A stretch of DNA of 13,817 bases from Dehalococcoidia bacterium (GTDB taxonomy: Bacteria > Chloroflexota > Dehalococcoidia > Lucifugimonadales > Lucifugimonadaceae): positions 1 to 13,817 of the forward strand of contig PACM01000008.1 in assembly GCA_002700125.1 (NCBI GenBank). Direction: 5' to 3'. Shown here one piece after another: positions 1 through 6,365 of the stretch. The position numbers were made by a program, and so were the translations under genes. The notes beneath the pieces are model-generated. The model did no database searches, was not told where the DNA came from, and saw nothing but the letters and a program-made list of their open reading frames with translations. The stretch's first letter is position 1. The number at the start of each line of letters is the position of its first letter.

Positions 1-2349
1 GAGTCCTACAGAGAGAAACGTCCTCCCACAGCACAATGGTCGAGCATTATCTCCAGGCGGTTCTAGAAACCTTACTTTGCGCCCCGCAGACACTAAAACA
101 TCTACGGTGGCGTGAAGATTACCGGGTTCAAAGTAACGGTTAAAACAATCGATAAACAGAACCACTTCGGGTCCCTTCGGGTCTCCTACTATGTCAGATT
201 CGGGATAAAACGGTCGCCTTGCCCAACGAGGCAACGGTTGTTTAGAACTCAGACCGAAAAACCACTCACTTATTTTAGAACCAACGATAGAACTCTGTAA
301 ATTGGCGATATAAGGTACTTTTGCCATCAAAGGCGCATAACGAGGGAAATACCCGATTAAACGATCACGCCAAGACAGTCCATTTGCAAGAACTTGCTGC
401 CGCATCACTTCAATCTTCATTTTTGCCATATCAACCCCAGAGGGACATTCTGATCTACATGTCTTGCATTCTATGCAAAGATCAAGAACATTGAATAGTT
501 TTTTTGAGTTCAATCCTGAAATCGGAAGCTTGCCCGACAATGCAGCTCTCAGTGCATTTGCCCTTCCTCTAGTAGAATCTACTTCTTCTCGAGTTGCCAT
601 AAATGAAGGACACATGTAGCCAGAATCTACTTTTCTGCAAGCTGCTTGACCATTACACATTTCTATAGCTTGTAAGAACCCACCCTCTTTATCGAAAGAT
701 AAGAAATTATCTATTTTTTCTGTTTTATAATCTGACCCAAATCTTAAATTGGAGTCCATTTGTGGGGTATCAATTATTTTTCCAGGGTTTAATATATTCA
801 ATGGATCAAAAGATTTTTTTAATTCTTGAAACGCCCTGTAGACTTTTTCCCCGTACATCTTTTTTGTCCACGCCCCTCTAACGATACCGTCTCCATGCTC
901 TCCGCTAAATGAACCTTTGAATTCGAAAACTAGATCTGAGATTTCATCAGAAATTTTAACCATCTTTTTTATATCTTCTTCAGATTTCAAGTTTATTAGA
1001 GGCCTAATATGTAAACATCCTACTGAAGCATGGCCGTAATATCCTGCTGTGGTACCGTTTTCTTTTACTATTTCTTCGAATCTTCTGACATATTCAGGTA
1101 ACTTTTCTGGAGAAACTGCAGTATCTTCAACAAATGGAATAGCTTTTGCTTCTCCTGGCTTTTTCATTACTAGCCCCAAACCTGCCTTTCTCATACTCCA
1201 AACTTGAGATTGCTGAATGGGATCTAAAATCGATGTAGTTGACGATGCCAATTTGGATCTAACGAGTTTTCTATTGAACTTAGCCATCTTATCTTCAAGT
1301 TCTTTTTGAGTATCTCCATAAAATTCAGTGACTATAATGTCTTTAGGGTTAGATTTCAGATAATCAATTCCAGAGGCAAACTCTGGAGATTTTTTTGCTT
1401 CATTTAAAATTATTTCTCCTATGTGTTCTACAGCAGAAGGTTCGAAATCTAGCGCTATTATTGAAGCTTCAATAGAAGTGATTATGTCGTTAAATTCTGA
1501 GACTACTAATCCTTTGTGTTTAGGAAGATTTACCACACTTACATCAGCTTCGACAATAGTTGCCAAGGTTCCTTCTGAACCTACTATTATTTTTGTTAAG
1601 TCGATCGAATTATTGTCATTTATATCATCTAGATTATATCCGCCAATCCTTCGCTGAATACTCGGGAATCTTCTAGATAACTCATCAGTGTATTCCTTGA
1701 AGAGATTTAAAGACTTTGAATAAATTTCTGCTTCCAAAGAATTTCCGTAGGTCAGCTGCTCGAACCTTAGCGAATCTATTTTTTGAAATAGGTGATTATC
1801 TCCATTCGATAAAATTGTATCAAGGGCGACAACGTGATCTATGGTTTTCCCATATATTATCGAGTGAGCCCCACAAGAATTGTTGCCTATAACTCCCCCT
1901 ACAGTAGCTCGGTTTGTAGTACTTGGATCAGGAGTGAATAATAGGTTTACTTTTTTCAAATGATTGTTTAAAACATCAATTGTTAAACCTGGCTGAGCTT
2001 TGACTGTTTTGCTTGAGGTATCAATATCTATTACTCTATTTAAATATTTTGAAAAATCTATCACTATTGCATGATTAACTGTTTGTCCTGATAAGCTAGA
2101 TCCACCACCTCTAGGAAGTATTGGAATCTTGTTTTCGTGTGCTATCTGAATGATAGTTTTGACATCTTGTACTGTCTTTGGGATCACGACACATATGGGT
2201 AACATCCTGTATATTGATGCATCCGTTGAGTAGATTTCTCTAGTGATATCGTCAAACCGAACATCCCCTTCTATCTCTTTGCGCAAAGTTTCCTTTACTG
2301 AGGAGTCTATCTCCAAATTTGAGTTAATTTTTACGAGATTTTGAATCAT
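1..2349 (-). CDS. FAD-binding and 4Fe-4S/CCG-domain oxidoreductase (D-lactate/glycolate/2-hydroxyacid dehydrogenase-like), 3' end cut by window edge
   Basis: The frame is open from an ATG at 2347-2349 to the window edge: 783 codons without a stop (every line checked). Homologues of this fused type are about 950-1000 residues, so roughly the last 200 are missing. Domains seen, in order: a VAO/PCMH-type FAD-binding domain (PRGGGSSLSGQ at 79-89, GGVIGNNSCGAHS at 151-163); an FAD-oxidase C-terminal domain (His440 and His447 in a GHASVGCLHIRP stretch, EHGDG at 484-488); a ferredoxin-like region (Cys565, Cys571, Cys580; then CIECKTCRSECP with Cys625/628/631/635); and the start of a cysteine-rich CCG domain (CCGRTF from 773). 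The family oxidises 2-hydroxyacids such as D-lactate, glycolate or D-2-hydroxyglutarate, usually at the inner membrane face, passing electrons from FAD through Fe-S clusters; the substrate cannot be read from sequence. The start overlaps the end of terC by 26 bp and has no clear Shine-Dalgarno; TTG at codon 12 is an alternative. GC is higher in the last ~420 bp seen. Confidence 0.9.
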   Translation of the reverse strand, partial: MIQNLVKINSNLEIDSSVKETLRKEIEGDVRFDDITREIYSTDASIYRMLPICVVIPKTVQDVKTIIQIAHENKIPILPRGGGSSLSGQTVNHAIVIDFSKYLNRVIDIDTSSKTVKAQPGLTIDVLNNHLKKVNLLFTPDPSTTNRATVGGVIGNNSCGAHSIIYGKTIDHVVALDTILSNGDNHLFQKIDSLRFEQLTYGNSLEAEIYSKSLNLFKEYTDELSRRFPSIQRRIGGYNLDDINDNNSIDLTKIIVGSEGTLATIVEADVSVVNLPKHKGLVVSEFNDIITSIEASIIALDFEPSAVEHIGEIILNEAKKSPEFASGIDYLKSNPKDIIVTEFYGDTQKELEDKMAKFNRKLVRSKLASSTTSILDPIQQSQVWSMRKAGLGLVMKKPGEAKAIPFVEDTAVSPEKLPEYVRRFEEIVKENGTTAGYYGHASVGCLHIRPLINLKSEEDIKKMVKISDEISDLVFEFKGSFSGEHGDGIVRGAWTKKMYGEKVYRAFQELKKSFDPLNILNPGKIIDTPQMDSNLRFGSDYKTEKIDNFLSFDKEGGFLQAIEMCNGQAACRKVDSGYMCPSFMATREEVDSTRGRANALRAALSGKLPISGLNSKKLFNVLDLCIECKTCRSECPSGVDMAKMKIEVMRQQVLANGLSWRDRLIGYFPRYAPLMAKVPYIANLQSSIVGSKISEWFFGLSSKQPLPRWARRPFYPESDIVGDPKGPEVVLFIDCFNRYFEPGNLHATVDVLVSAGRKVRFLEPPGDNARPLCCGRTFLSVGL

Positions 2350-3274
2350 TTTTTTCTGGAATTAAACTAGATATTAAAATACTTCCTGCAACTACTCCTA
2401 CTATTATGCCTAATGATATGTATATGGATATATGAAATAAATGAAAATATTCTATTCCCATCTTTGCACCAATAAAGATGAGGATGAAACCAAGGCCATA
2501 TTTTAGAAATCTGAATTGATTTTGTATTTCTTGTATTAAGAAATACAGAGGTCTCATTCCTACAACTGCCATCATGTTTGAACTCCATATTATGAATAAA
2601 TCTTGGGTTATTCCAAAGACTGTCGGAATCGAGTCTATTGCGAACACAACATCTGTACTTGCTAATACCACGATAACTAAAAACAATGGAGTTAAAATCA
2701 TCTTTCCAGACGAATCTCTAGAAATAAATTTACTGCCTTGAAATTGGTCAGTCATCCTAAAGAATTTCTTTGCAATTCTGAAAAGAATGTTCCTTTCTGG
2801 ATCCACATCTTCTTCACCTATTAATGCTATTTTGAAACCTGTATAAATCAGAAAAGCTCCCATTACTACCATGATCCAGGAGAATAAGCTGAGTATAGCT
2901 GACCCTATAGCTATAAAGACTGCTCTGGCAACTAACGCACCTACTATACCGTAAGTTAAAGCAAGTGGTTGTAATTTAGATGGTATTTTAAAAAATTGAA
3001 ATATGACGATAAATACGAATAGGTTGTCAAAGCTGAGAGCTCTTTCTGCAATATATGCAGTTAGGAAAGTGATCCCCGTTTCATGACCTTGAAGTAAAGA
3101 TCCATCTTGGACAAAGAACCAAATGTTTACAATTCCTGCTAGAGCTGTCCATATTAAAGTCCATATGATAGAGGACTTGAAGTCATAAATTTTTCCTCGG
3201 GACCAATATAAATCAAAAGCAAGAACAATTATTACGAATAAATTAAATACAATCCATTCGGTATAATTTACCAC
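2324..3274 (-). CDS. TerC-family integral membrane protein (putative metal-ion, probably Mn2+, exporter)
   Basis: A 316-residue protein of the TerC/Alx family, with about eight or nine hydrophobic segments and the two family signatures. The first is ERALSFDNLFVF (Glu77, Ser81, Asp83, Asn84); the second, in the other half, is STDVVFAIDSIP (Ser206, Asp208, Asp214, Pro217). These acidic, in-membrane motifs are thought to bind the ion. Family members were named for tellurite resistance, but characterised ones (Alx, Bacillus TerC proteins) act in Mn2+ efflux and metalation of exported proteins; applying that here is inference. The start is GTG, three bases after the stop of the greA-like gene, with only a weak AGG upstream, so translational coupling is likely. 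The 3' end overlaps the oxidoreductase gene by 26 bp. Residues 155-195 form a charged loop between the halves, and the C-terminus is charged (EKNDSKSRKN). Length is normal for the family. Confidence 0.9.
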   Translation of the reverse strand: MVNYTEWIVFNLFVIIVLAFDLYWSRGKIYDFKSSIIWTLIWTALAGIVNIWFFVQDGSLLQGHETGITFLTAYIAERALSFDNLFVFIVIFQFFKIPSKLQPLALTYGIVGALVARAVFIAIGSAILSLFSWIMVVMGAFLIYTGFKIALIGEEDVDPERNILFRIAKKFFRMTDQFQGSKFISRDSSGKMILTPLFLVIVVLASTDVVFAIDSIPTVFGITQDLFIIWSSNMMAVVGMRPLYFLIQEIQNQFRFLKYGLGFILIFIGAKMGIEYFHLFHISIYISLGIIVGVVAGSILISSLIPEKNDSKSRKN

Positions 3275-3277
3275 AAT

Positions 3278-4222
3278 TTACCTAGTCGAATTAGACAAAA
3301 TTTTATATTCAATAAGCCCTGAAGGACTTTTTACAGAAACAATTTCGTTTTTTGACTTTCCTATTATTTCTTTCCCAACAGGAGACTCAGATGAAATTTT
3401 TCCGTTTAGTGGATCAGCTTCGTGGAAATCAACCACCTGAAAGTTGTACTTCTCTTTTGTAGCTTGATTCTCTATAGATATTTTACTTCCTATGTTTATT
3501 TTGCCTTTTAATACAGATTGTGAATTATCGTCAATTATTATAGCCCCTCTCATGAGATTCTCTAGATCTGTGATTTTACTCATCACCATTCCTTGCGCTT
3601 CCCTAGCAGCTTCTAATGGGGCATTTTCTCTTACATCTCCGTCGACTCTAGCATTCTGAATATCTGTAGCCAGACGCATTTTTTCTTTATTTAGTTTTTC
3701 TAACTGTGCATTTAATGTCTTAAATCTACTTCTGGTTATTTTTGATCCTTCCTTGAAAGTTTTTACGCTTGATCTTCCTCTTTTTGTCATTAATATCCTT
3801 TTAGACCTCAAATGAGATGGTATATTCAAATCTGCTGATATGACCTCATTATCGTGAAGATAAATCAAGAATTTTTTTACCGTAGATAATCTACTGTGGG
3901 TGTCTGCATTAGCCATTCTTGAGGTTAAAAGTTGACTATAATCTCCCACTTCCGGAGGTTTTAAGTTAGAAAGGATCTTATTTTCTCCAACACTATTAAC
4001 AAAATGAGCTATTACGGATCTTTCCTTCATACGTTCAACGAGAGGGAGCGTCTTAATATAGTATTTCATAGCTTCAAGCAAATTTGATCCTGAATCAATG
4101 TCTATTTCGATTTTTTTTACTTCCTTGGTTTTTTTTACTGCTTTGGTTTTTTTTACTGCTTTGGTTTTTTTTACTTCCTTGGTTTTTTTTACTGCTTTGG
4201 TTTTTTTTACTGCTTCAGCCAT
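3278..4222 (-). CDS. GreA/GreB-like transcription elongation factor with Lys-rich repeats and an N-terminal integrase-like (core-binding) domain
   Basis: At 314 residues this is twice the length of a typical GreA (~158). The C-terminal half (about 160-314) is GreA-like. It has a predicted coiled coil (165-225) with the acidic tip GDVRENAPLEAAREAQ: Asp196 and Glu199 match the catalytic Asp41/Glu44 that hold Mg2+ in the RNA polymerase secondary channel. A C-terminal FKBP-like domain follows (YNFQVVDFHEADP, ISSESPVGKEIIGK at 276-289). GreA rescues backtracked polymerase by stimulating transcript cleavage. Residues 4-39 are six hexapeptides of the type (A/E)VKKTK. Residues about 47-143 are a helical domain whose spacing (Y95...RLSTVKKFLIYLHDNEVI...NIPSHLRSKR) resembles the SAM-like core-binding domain of tyrosine recombinases; no recombinase catalytic domain is present. 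The domain assignment is by eye and moderately sure. The Lys-rich tail may bind nucleic acid. Probably first gene of a greA-terC-oxidoreductase operon, divergent from rpmH. Confidence 0.85.
   Translation of the reverse strand: MAEAVKKTKAVKKTKEVKKTKAVKKTKAVKKTKEVKKIEIDIDSGSNLLEAMKYYIKTLPLVERMKERSVIAHFVNSVGENKILSNLKPPEVGDYSQLLTSRMANADTHSRLSTVKKFLIYLHDNEVISADLNIPSHLRSKRILMTKRGRSSVKTFKEGSKITRSRFKTLNAQLEKLNKEKMRLATDIQNARVDGDVRENAPLEAAREAQGMVMSKITDLENLMRGAIIIDDNSQSVLKGKINIGSKISIENQATKEKYNFQVVDFHEADPLNGKISSESPVGKEIIGKSKNEIVSVKSPSGLIEYKILSNSTR
4106..4213 (-). repeat. Two 54-bp tandem copies built of six 18-bp units, each with an A8 tract (coding, minus strand)
   Basis: Codons 4-39 of the greA-like gene consist of six 18-bp units encoding (A/E)VKKTK. 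The units follow the pattern A,A,E,A,A,E, and the Lys codon before each Glu is AAG while before Ala it is AAA. The repeat is therefore best read as a duplicated 54-bp block, with 2 differences in 54 near the end of the second copy. Each unit contains eight A on the coding strand (T8 on plus at 4111, 4129, 4147, 4165, 4183 and 4201, exactly 18 bp apart). Confidence 0.95.
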
Positions 4223-4235
4223 ATTTTGATCCCTT

Positions 4236-4265
4236 TTTATATTGATTATTCTTGGTAGTGGTCAA
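4236..4265 (-). promoter_or_regulatory. Candidate sigma-70-type promoter of the greA-like operon
   Basis: Read on the minus strand, TTGACC (4265-4260) and TATAAA (4241-4236) are separated by 18 bp; both differ from consensus at one base. The -10 box ends only 13 bases before the ATG, so transcription from it would give a leader of about 5-7 bases, nearly leaderless. The AAGGGA between -10 and ATG could act as a Shine-Dalgarno only if transcription started further upstream. Confidence 0.5.
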
Positions 4266-4332
4266 CTATTGAAAGTTAGATTACAATACTACAAGTTTTT
4301 ACAAGAGAATATTATATTCAGATTATTTATTA

Positions 4333-4351
4333 AAACAACATAAGGTTGTTT
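4333..4351. other. Short perfect inverted repeat in the divergent intergenic region
   Basis: AAACAAC and GTTGTTT (7-bp arms, 5-base spacer ATAAG) lie about 35 bp before rpmH and are followed by a short T run. It is AT-rich, so a weak RNA hairpin at best. It could be an operator, a weak attenuator or chance. I could not find a convincing -35/-10 pair for rpmH in 4223-4385. Confidence 0.25.
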
Positions 4352-4385
4352 ATTTTTGAAATTTTAATTTAGTACGAGACTCATA

Positions 4386-4532
4386 ATGACGAAGAGAACA
4401 TATCAACCCAAGAAGCGTAAAAGAGCCAGAACTCATGGTTTTAGGTTAAGAATGCGAACTAAGAGCGGGAGAAGTGTTCTAAAAAGAAGAAGAGTCCGAG
4501 GAAGGAAACTTTTAACTGTTGTTGCAAAATGA
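4386..4532 (+). CDS. rpmH: 50S ribosomal protein L34
   Basis: A 48-residue, very basic protein beginning [19 protein letters not shown] and ending RKLLTVVAK. The TYQP-K-RKR-R-HGFR-RM-T-SGR-VL--RR--GR pattern is diagnostic of L34, a small protein of the large ribosomal subunit. It is shorter than many ORF cut-offs but unmistakable. The ATG is preceded by only a weak GAG, not a strong Shine-Dalgarno. It is followed 15 bases later by rnpA, the near-universal bacterial order, and is probably the first gene of the rightward operon. Confidence 0.97.
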   Translation: MTKRTYQPKKRKRARTHGFRLRMRTKSGRSVLKRRRVRGRKLLTVVAK

Positions 4533-4547
4533 TGGTGTTTTAATGCT

Positions 4548-4898
4548 TTGATTTCGATCGAGGTAATAAAAAAATCACGTGATTTCTTAAAGATTATTTC
4601 AATTGGTCGTAAGTTTTCTCTGCTTGGAGTAGTTATTTACTATTCGCAAGACAGTAATTCAGAAAATTTGAAGATTGGGATTTCAATAAAGAAAAAGGTT
4701 GGGTCTGCTGTCGTAAGGAATAAATTAAAAAGACAGATTAAGGCTCTGTCAAGAAACAATGCTATCAGTTTGTCTGGAGTAGTAATGATAATGATAGTAA
4801 GAGAGAATAAGTTGAATTTAAATTATGAATCTCTGTCTAGAATATTTGATTCATTTATTAACAAAGTTAAAGACATTAGAGAAACTAACGAATGTTAA
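4548..4898 (+). CDS. rnpA: Ribonuclease P protein component
   Basis: A 116-residue basic protein, the protein subunit that helps the RNase P RNA remove 5' leaders from pre-tRNA. Features seen: an N-terminal KKSRDFLKI with GRKFS (Phe13 and Phe23 at the conserved aromatic positions), a beta-strand region IGISIKKKVGSAVVRN, and the family signature VRNKLKRQIK (Arg57, Asn58, Lys62), the 'RNR' segment. The start is TTG at 4548; no ATG or GTG lies in frame after the upstream TGA, and the N-terminus is of normal length, so TTG is the best call. The Shine-Dalgarno is weak. The last 7 bases overlap yidD. Length is typical for the family. Confidence 0.95.
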   Translation: MISIEVIKKSRDFLKIISIGRKFSLLGVVIYYSQDSNSENLKIGISIKKKVGSAVVRNKLKRQIKALSRNNAISLSGVVMIMIVRENKLNLNYESLSRIFDSFINKVKDIRETNEC

Positions 4899-5104
4899 AG
4901 AATATATTTCTTAATATAATTATATTTTATAAGAAGGCACTATCACCTTACTTGGGAGGTCAATGTAAGTATTATCCTAGTTGCTCAAATTATGGATATA
5001 TTGCAATCGAACGATATGGAGTGTTTAAAGGGATATATTTAATAACATTCAGATTGATGAAATGTAATCCTTGGGCTAGAGGAGGTTATGACCCATTAGT
5101 GTAG
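4892..5104 (+). CDS. yidD: YidD membrane-protein insertion efficiency factor
   Basis: A 70-residue protein with the family core: LSPYLGGQCKYYPSCSNY (Cys25, Cys31), an amphipathic N-terminal helix (IFLNIIIFYKKA), a GVFKGIYLITFRLMKCNPW segment (Cys58) and the C-terminal GGYDPL motif. YidD lies at the inner membrane face and in E. coli assists insertion of YidC/Sec substrates; that role is known for the family, not shown here. ATG overlaps the last 7 bases of rnpA, implying translational coupling. The DNA for the GGYDP motif also contains the GGAGG that seems to serve the next gene. Confidence 0.95.
   Translation: MLKNIFLNIIIFYKKALSPYLGGQCKYYPSCSNYGYIAIERYGVFKGIYLITFRLMKCNPWARGGYDPLV
5081..5085 (+). 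promoter_or_regulatory. Shine-Dalgarno GGAGG that supports an ATT start for the downstream lipoprotein
   Basis: GGAGG ends 9 bases before ATT at 5095. No ATG, GTG or TTG in the lipoprotein frame lies between the in-frame TGA (5089-5091) and the lipobox Cys codon. The site sits inside the yidD coding sequence. Confidence 0.5.
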
Positions 5105-6360
5105 AGATTACAAAATTCAATAAATGGCTATTTTTCATAATTACTGTTCTTACTTTTTCTGTATTCGGATGTATGAATGAAATGGAGCATAAAGGTAATT
5201 GGTCGCCCCCTGTAGCAGATGAAGGATATATTTTTGTGCCTTCCAATGAAGGATTTATTAATAAATTTTTTAAAGATGATGGGGCAAGAGTATCTGGATG
5301 GCAGTATCCTCAATCAGAAAATTCACTCGGTTCATTTTATGGACACATGGTATTAAACGATGGAGTTCTTTTTGGATCAGGATATGGAAATGGGGAAGGC
5401 AAAAGATGCCAAAATAGGAAGTGTATTTCTAATATTTTTGCTATAGACGTTGAATCTAGTCAATCAATTTGGATGGAAGGAATGTTGAAGGTTGATGGTT
5501 CGATAATTGGTGGATTAGTAAGTCACGAAAATATCATATATTTTACTGTAAATACAAATGATAGTAGCAGTGGAGTCGGGAGCCACATATATGCTGTAGA
5601 TGCAACCTCTGATTATGATAAAAAATTGGGAGATTTAACAAACAGGATCTTATGGAAGCAGCCTATTGAGAGTAAGGTATTTTCTACACCAATAATTGAT
5701 GGAGAAAATAACATTTTAATATTGGGATTACTTGATGGGCAAATAATGTTATTAGATATATCTACTGACTCAAAAAAAAGATCAATAACCTCGATAGATA
5801 CTGGATTCCCAGTAGTCTCATCAGTAATTGATGTTGGGGAAGGCAATTATTGCTACGGAAATATAAATGGTCAAATGGGCTGTATAACCGTTAGTAGAAA
5901 TTCTCAAGGAATATTTGATATTGAGCAATGGAATGAACTTCAACTTGACGGATGGATATGGTCCTCTGCAGAAAGAGATGATCGTAACTTATATCTGGTG
6001 ACTTTATCGGGTTGGGTATATCGGTTAGATATAGATATACCCTCAAAGTCTATTGATATAAATTGGAAGAAAGAACTTAAATTCGATGGAAAACCTCTAG
6101 GAGGACTCACTTTGTATTCTTGGAGAAATCGAAATCTTCTCGCAGTTCCATTTGATAATGATAAAGTCATAACGCTCGATGCTATGACCGGTAGCATAGA
6201 TGGAGAATTTCCATTAAAAGAAGGTGTTCAATCAAAGCCACTGATAATAGATAACTTAATGTATGTACTTGACGAAAAGAATAATTTTCAAAGCTTTTCT
6301 TTAGGAGACAGATCATTAATTAAGTGCTTTAACCTTAAAGATATGAAGGTGTGTGATTAG
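5095..6360 (+). CDS. PQQ-like beta-propeller lipoprotein (BamB-like fold), probable ATT start
   Basis: If it starts at ATT 5095 the protein has 421 residues. Residues 1-25 are a lipoprotein signal peptide (positive Lys7 and Lys10, then a hydrophobic stretch WLFFIITVLTFSVF) with the lipobox VFGC and Cys26. The mature part shows about seven blade-like repeats ending in motifs such as IFAIDVESSQSIW, IYAVDAT, IMLLDIS, VYRLDID and VITLDAMTGS, the pattern of PQQ-type eight-stranded or WD-like propellers. I therefore infer a membrane-anchored extracytoplasmic propeller. No quinone-binding or catalytic residues stand out, so a structural or binding role is more likely than dehydrogenase activity. BamB, with the same fold, works in outer-membrane protein assembly; that is analogy only. 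It lies between yidD and yidC, 5 bp before yidC, which hints at membrane-protein biogenesis. The first in-frame ATG (5173) immediately follows the Cys codon; starting there would make a 395-residue cytosolic protein. ATT at 5107 is a less well spaced alternative. Confidence 0.75.
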   Translation: MSVEITKFNKWLFFIITVLTFSVFGCMNEMEHKGNWSPPVADEGYIFVPSNEGFINKFFKDDGARVSGWQYPQSENSLGSFYGHMVLNDGVLFGSGYGNGEGKRCQNRKCISNIFAIDVESSQSIWMEGMLKVDGSIIGGLVSHENIIYFTVNTNDSSSGVGSHIYAVDATSDYDKKLGDLTNRILWKQPIESKVFSTPIIDGENNILILGLLDGQIMLLDISTDSKKRSITSIDTGFPVVSSVIDVGEGNYCYGNINGQMGCITVSRNSQGIFDIEQWNELQLDGWIWSSAERDDRNLYLVTLSGWVYRLDIDIPSKSIDINWKKELKFDGKPLGGLTLYSWRNRNLLAVPFDNDKVITLDAMTGSIDGEFPLKEGVQSKPLIIDNLMYVLDEKNNFQSFSLGDRSLIKCFNLKDMKVCD

Positions 6361-6365
6361 TTAAT

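Noticed and set aside
165..183. 9-bp direct repeat CTTCGGGTC, two copies one base apart
   Set aside because: Lies within coding sequence and has only two copies; no sign of an array or mobile element.
112..300. 62-codon plus-strand frame near the left edge
   Set aside because: It lies antisense to the continuous FAD/Fe-S oxidoreductase frame, which carries family motifs on both sides, and its translation resembles nothing.
1421..1657. 78-codon plus-strand frame
   Set aside because: Antisense shadow of the FAD-oxidase domain; no ribosome site and no recognisable protein.
4333..4351. Inverted repeat plus T run as an intrinsic terminator
   Set aside because: Stem is only 7 bp and AT-rich, and it lies between divergent genes where no transcript needs to end; kept only as a low-confidence structural feature.
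4223..4385. Possible oriC beside rpmH
   Set aside because: No sequence close to TTATCCACA was found on either strand and dnaA is not adjacent in this window.
4543..4551. Three-codon ATG CTT TGA mini-frame overlapping the rnpA TTG start
   Set aside because: Too short to distinguish from chance in AT-rich DNA; no supporting ribosome site.
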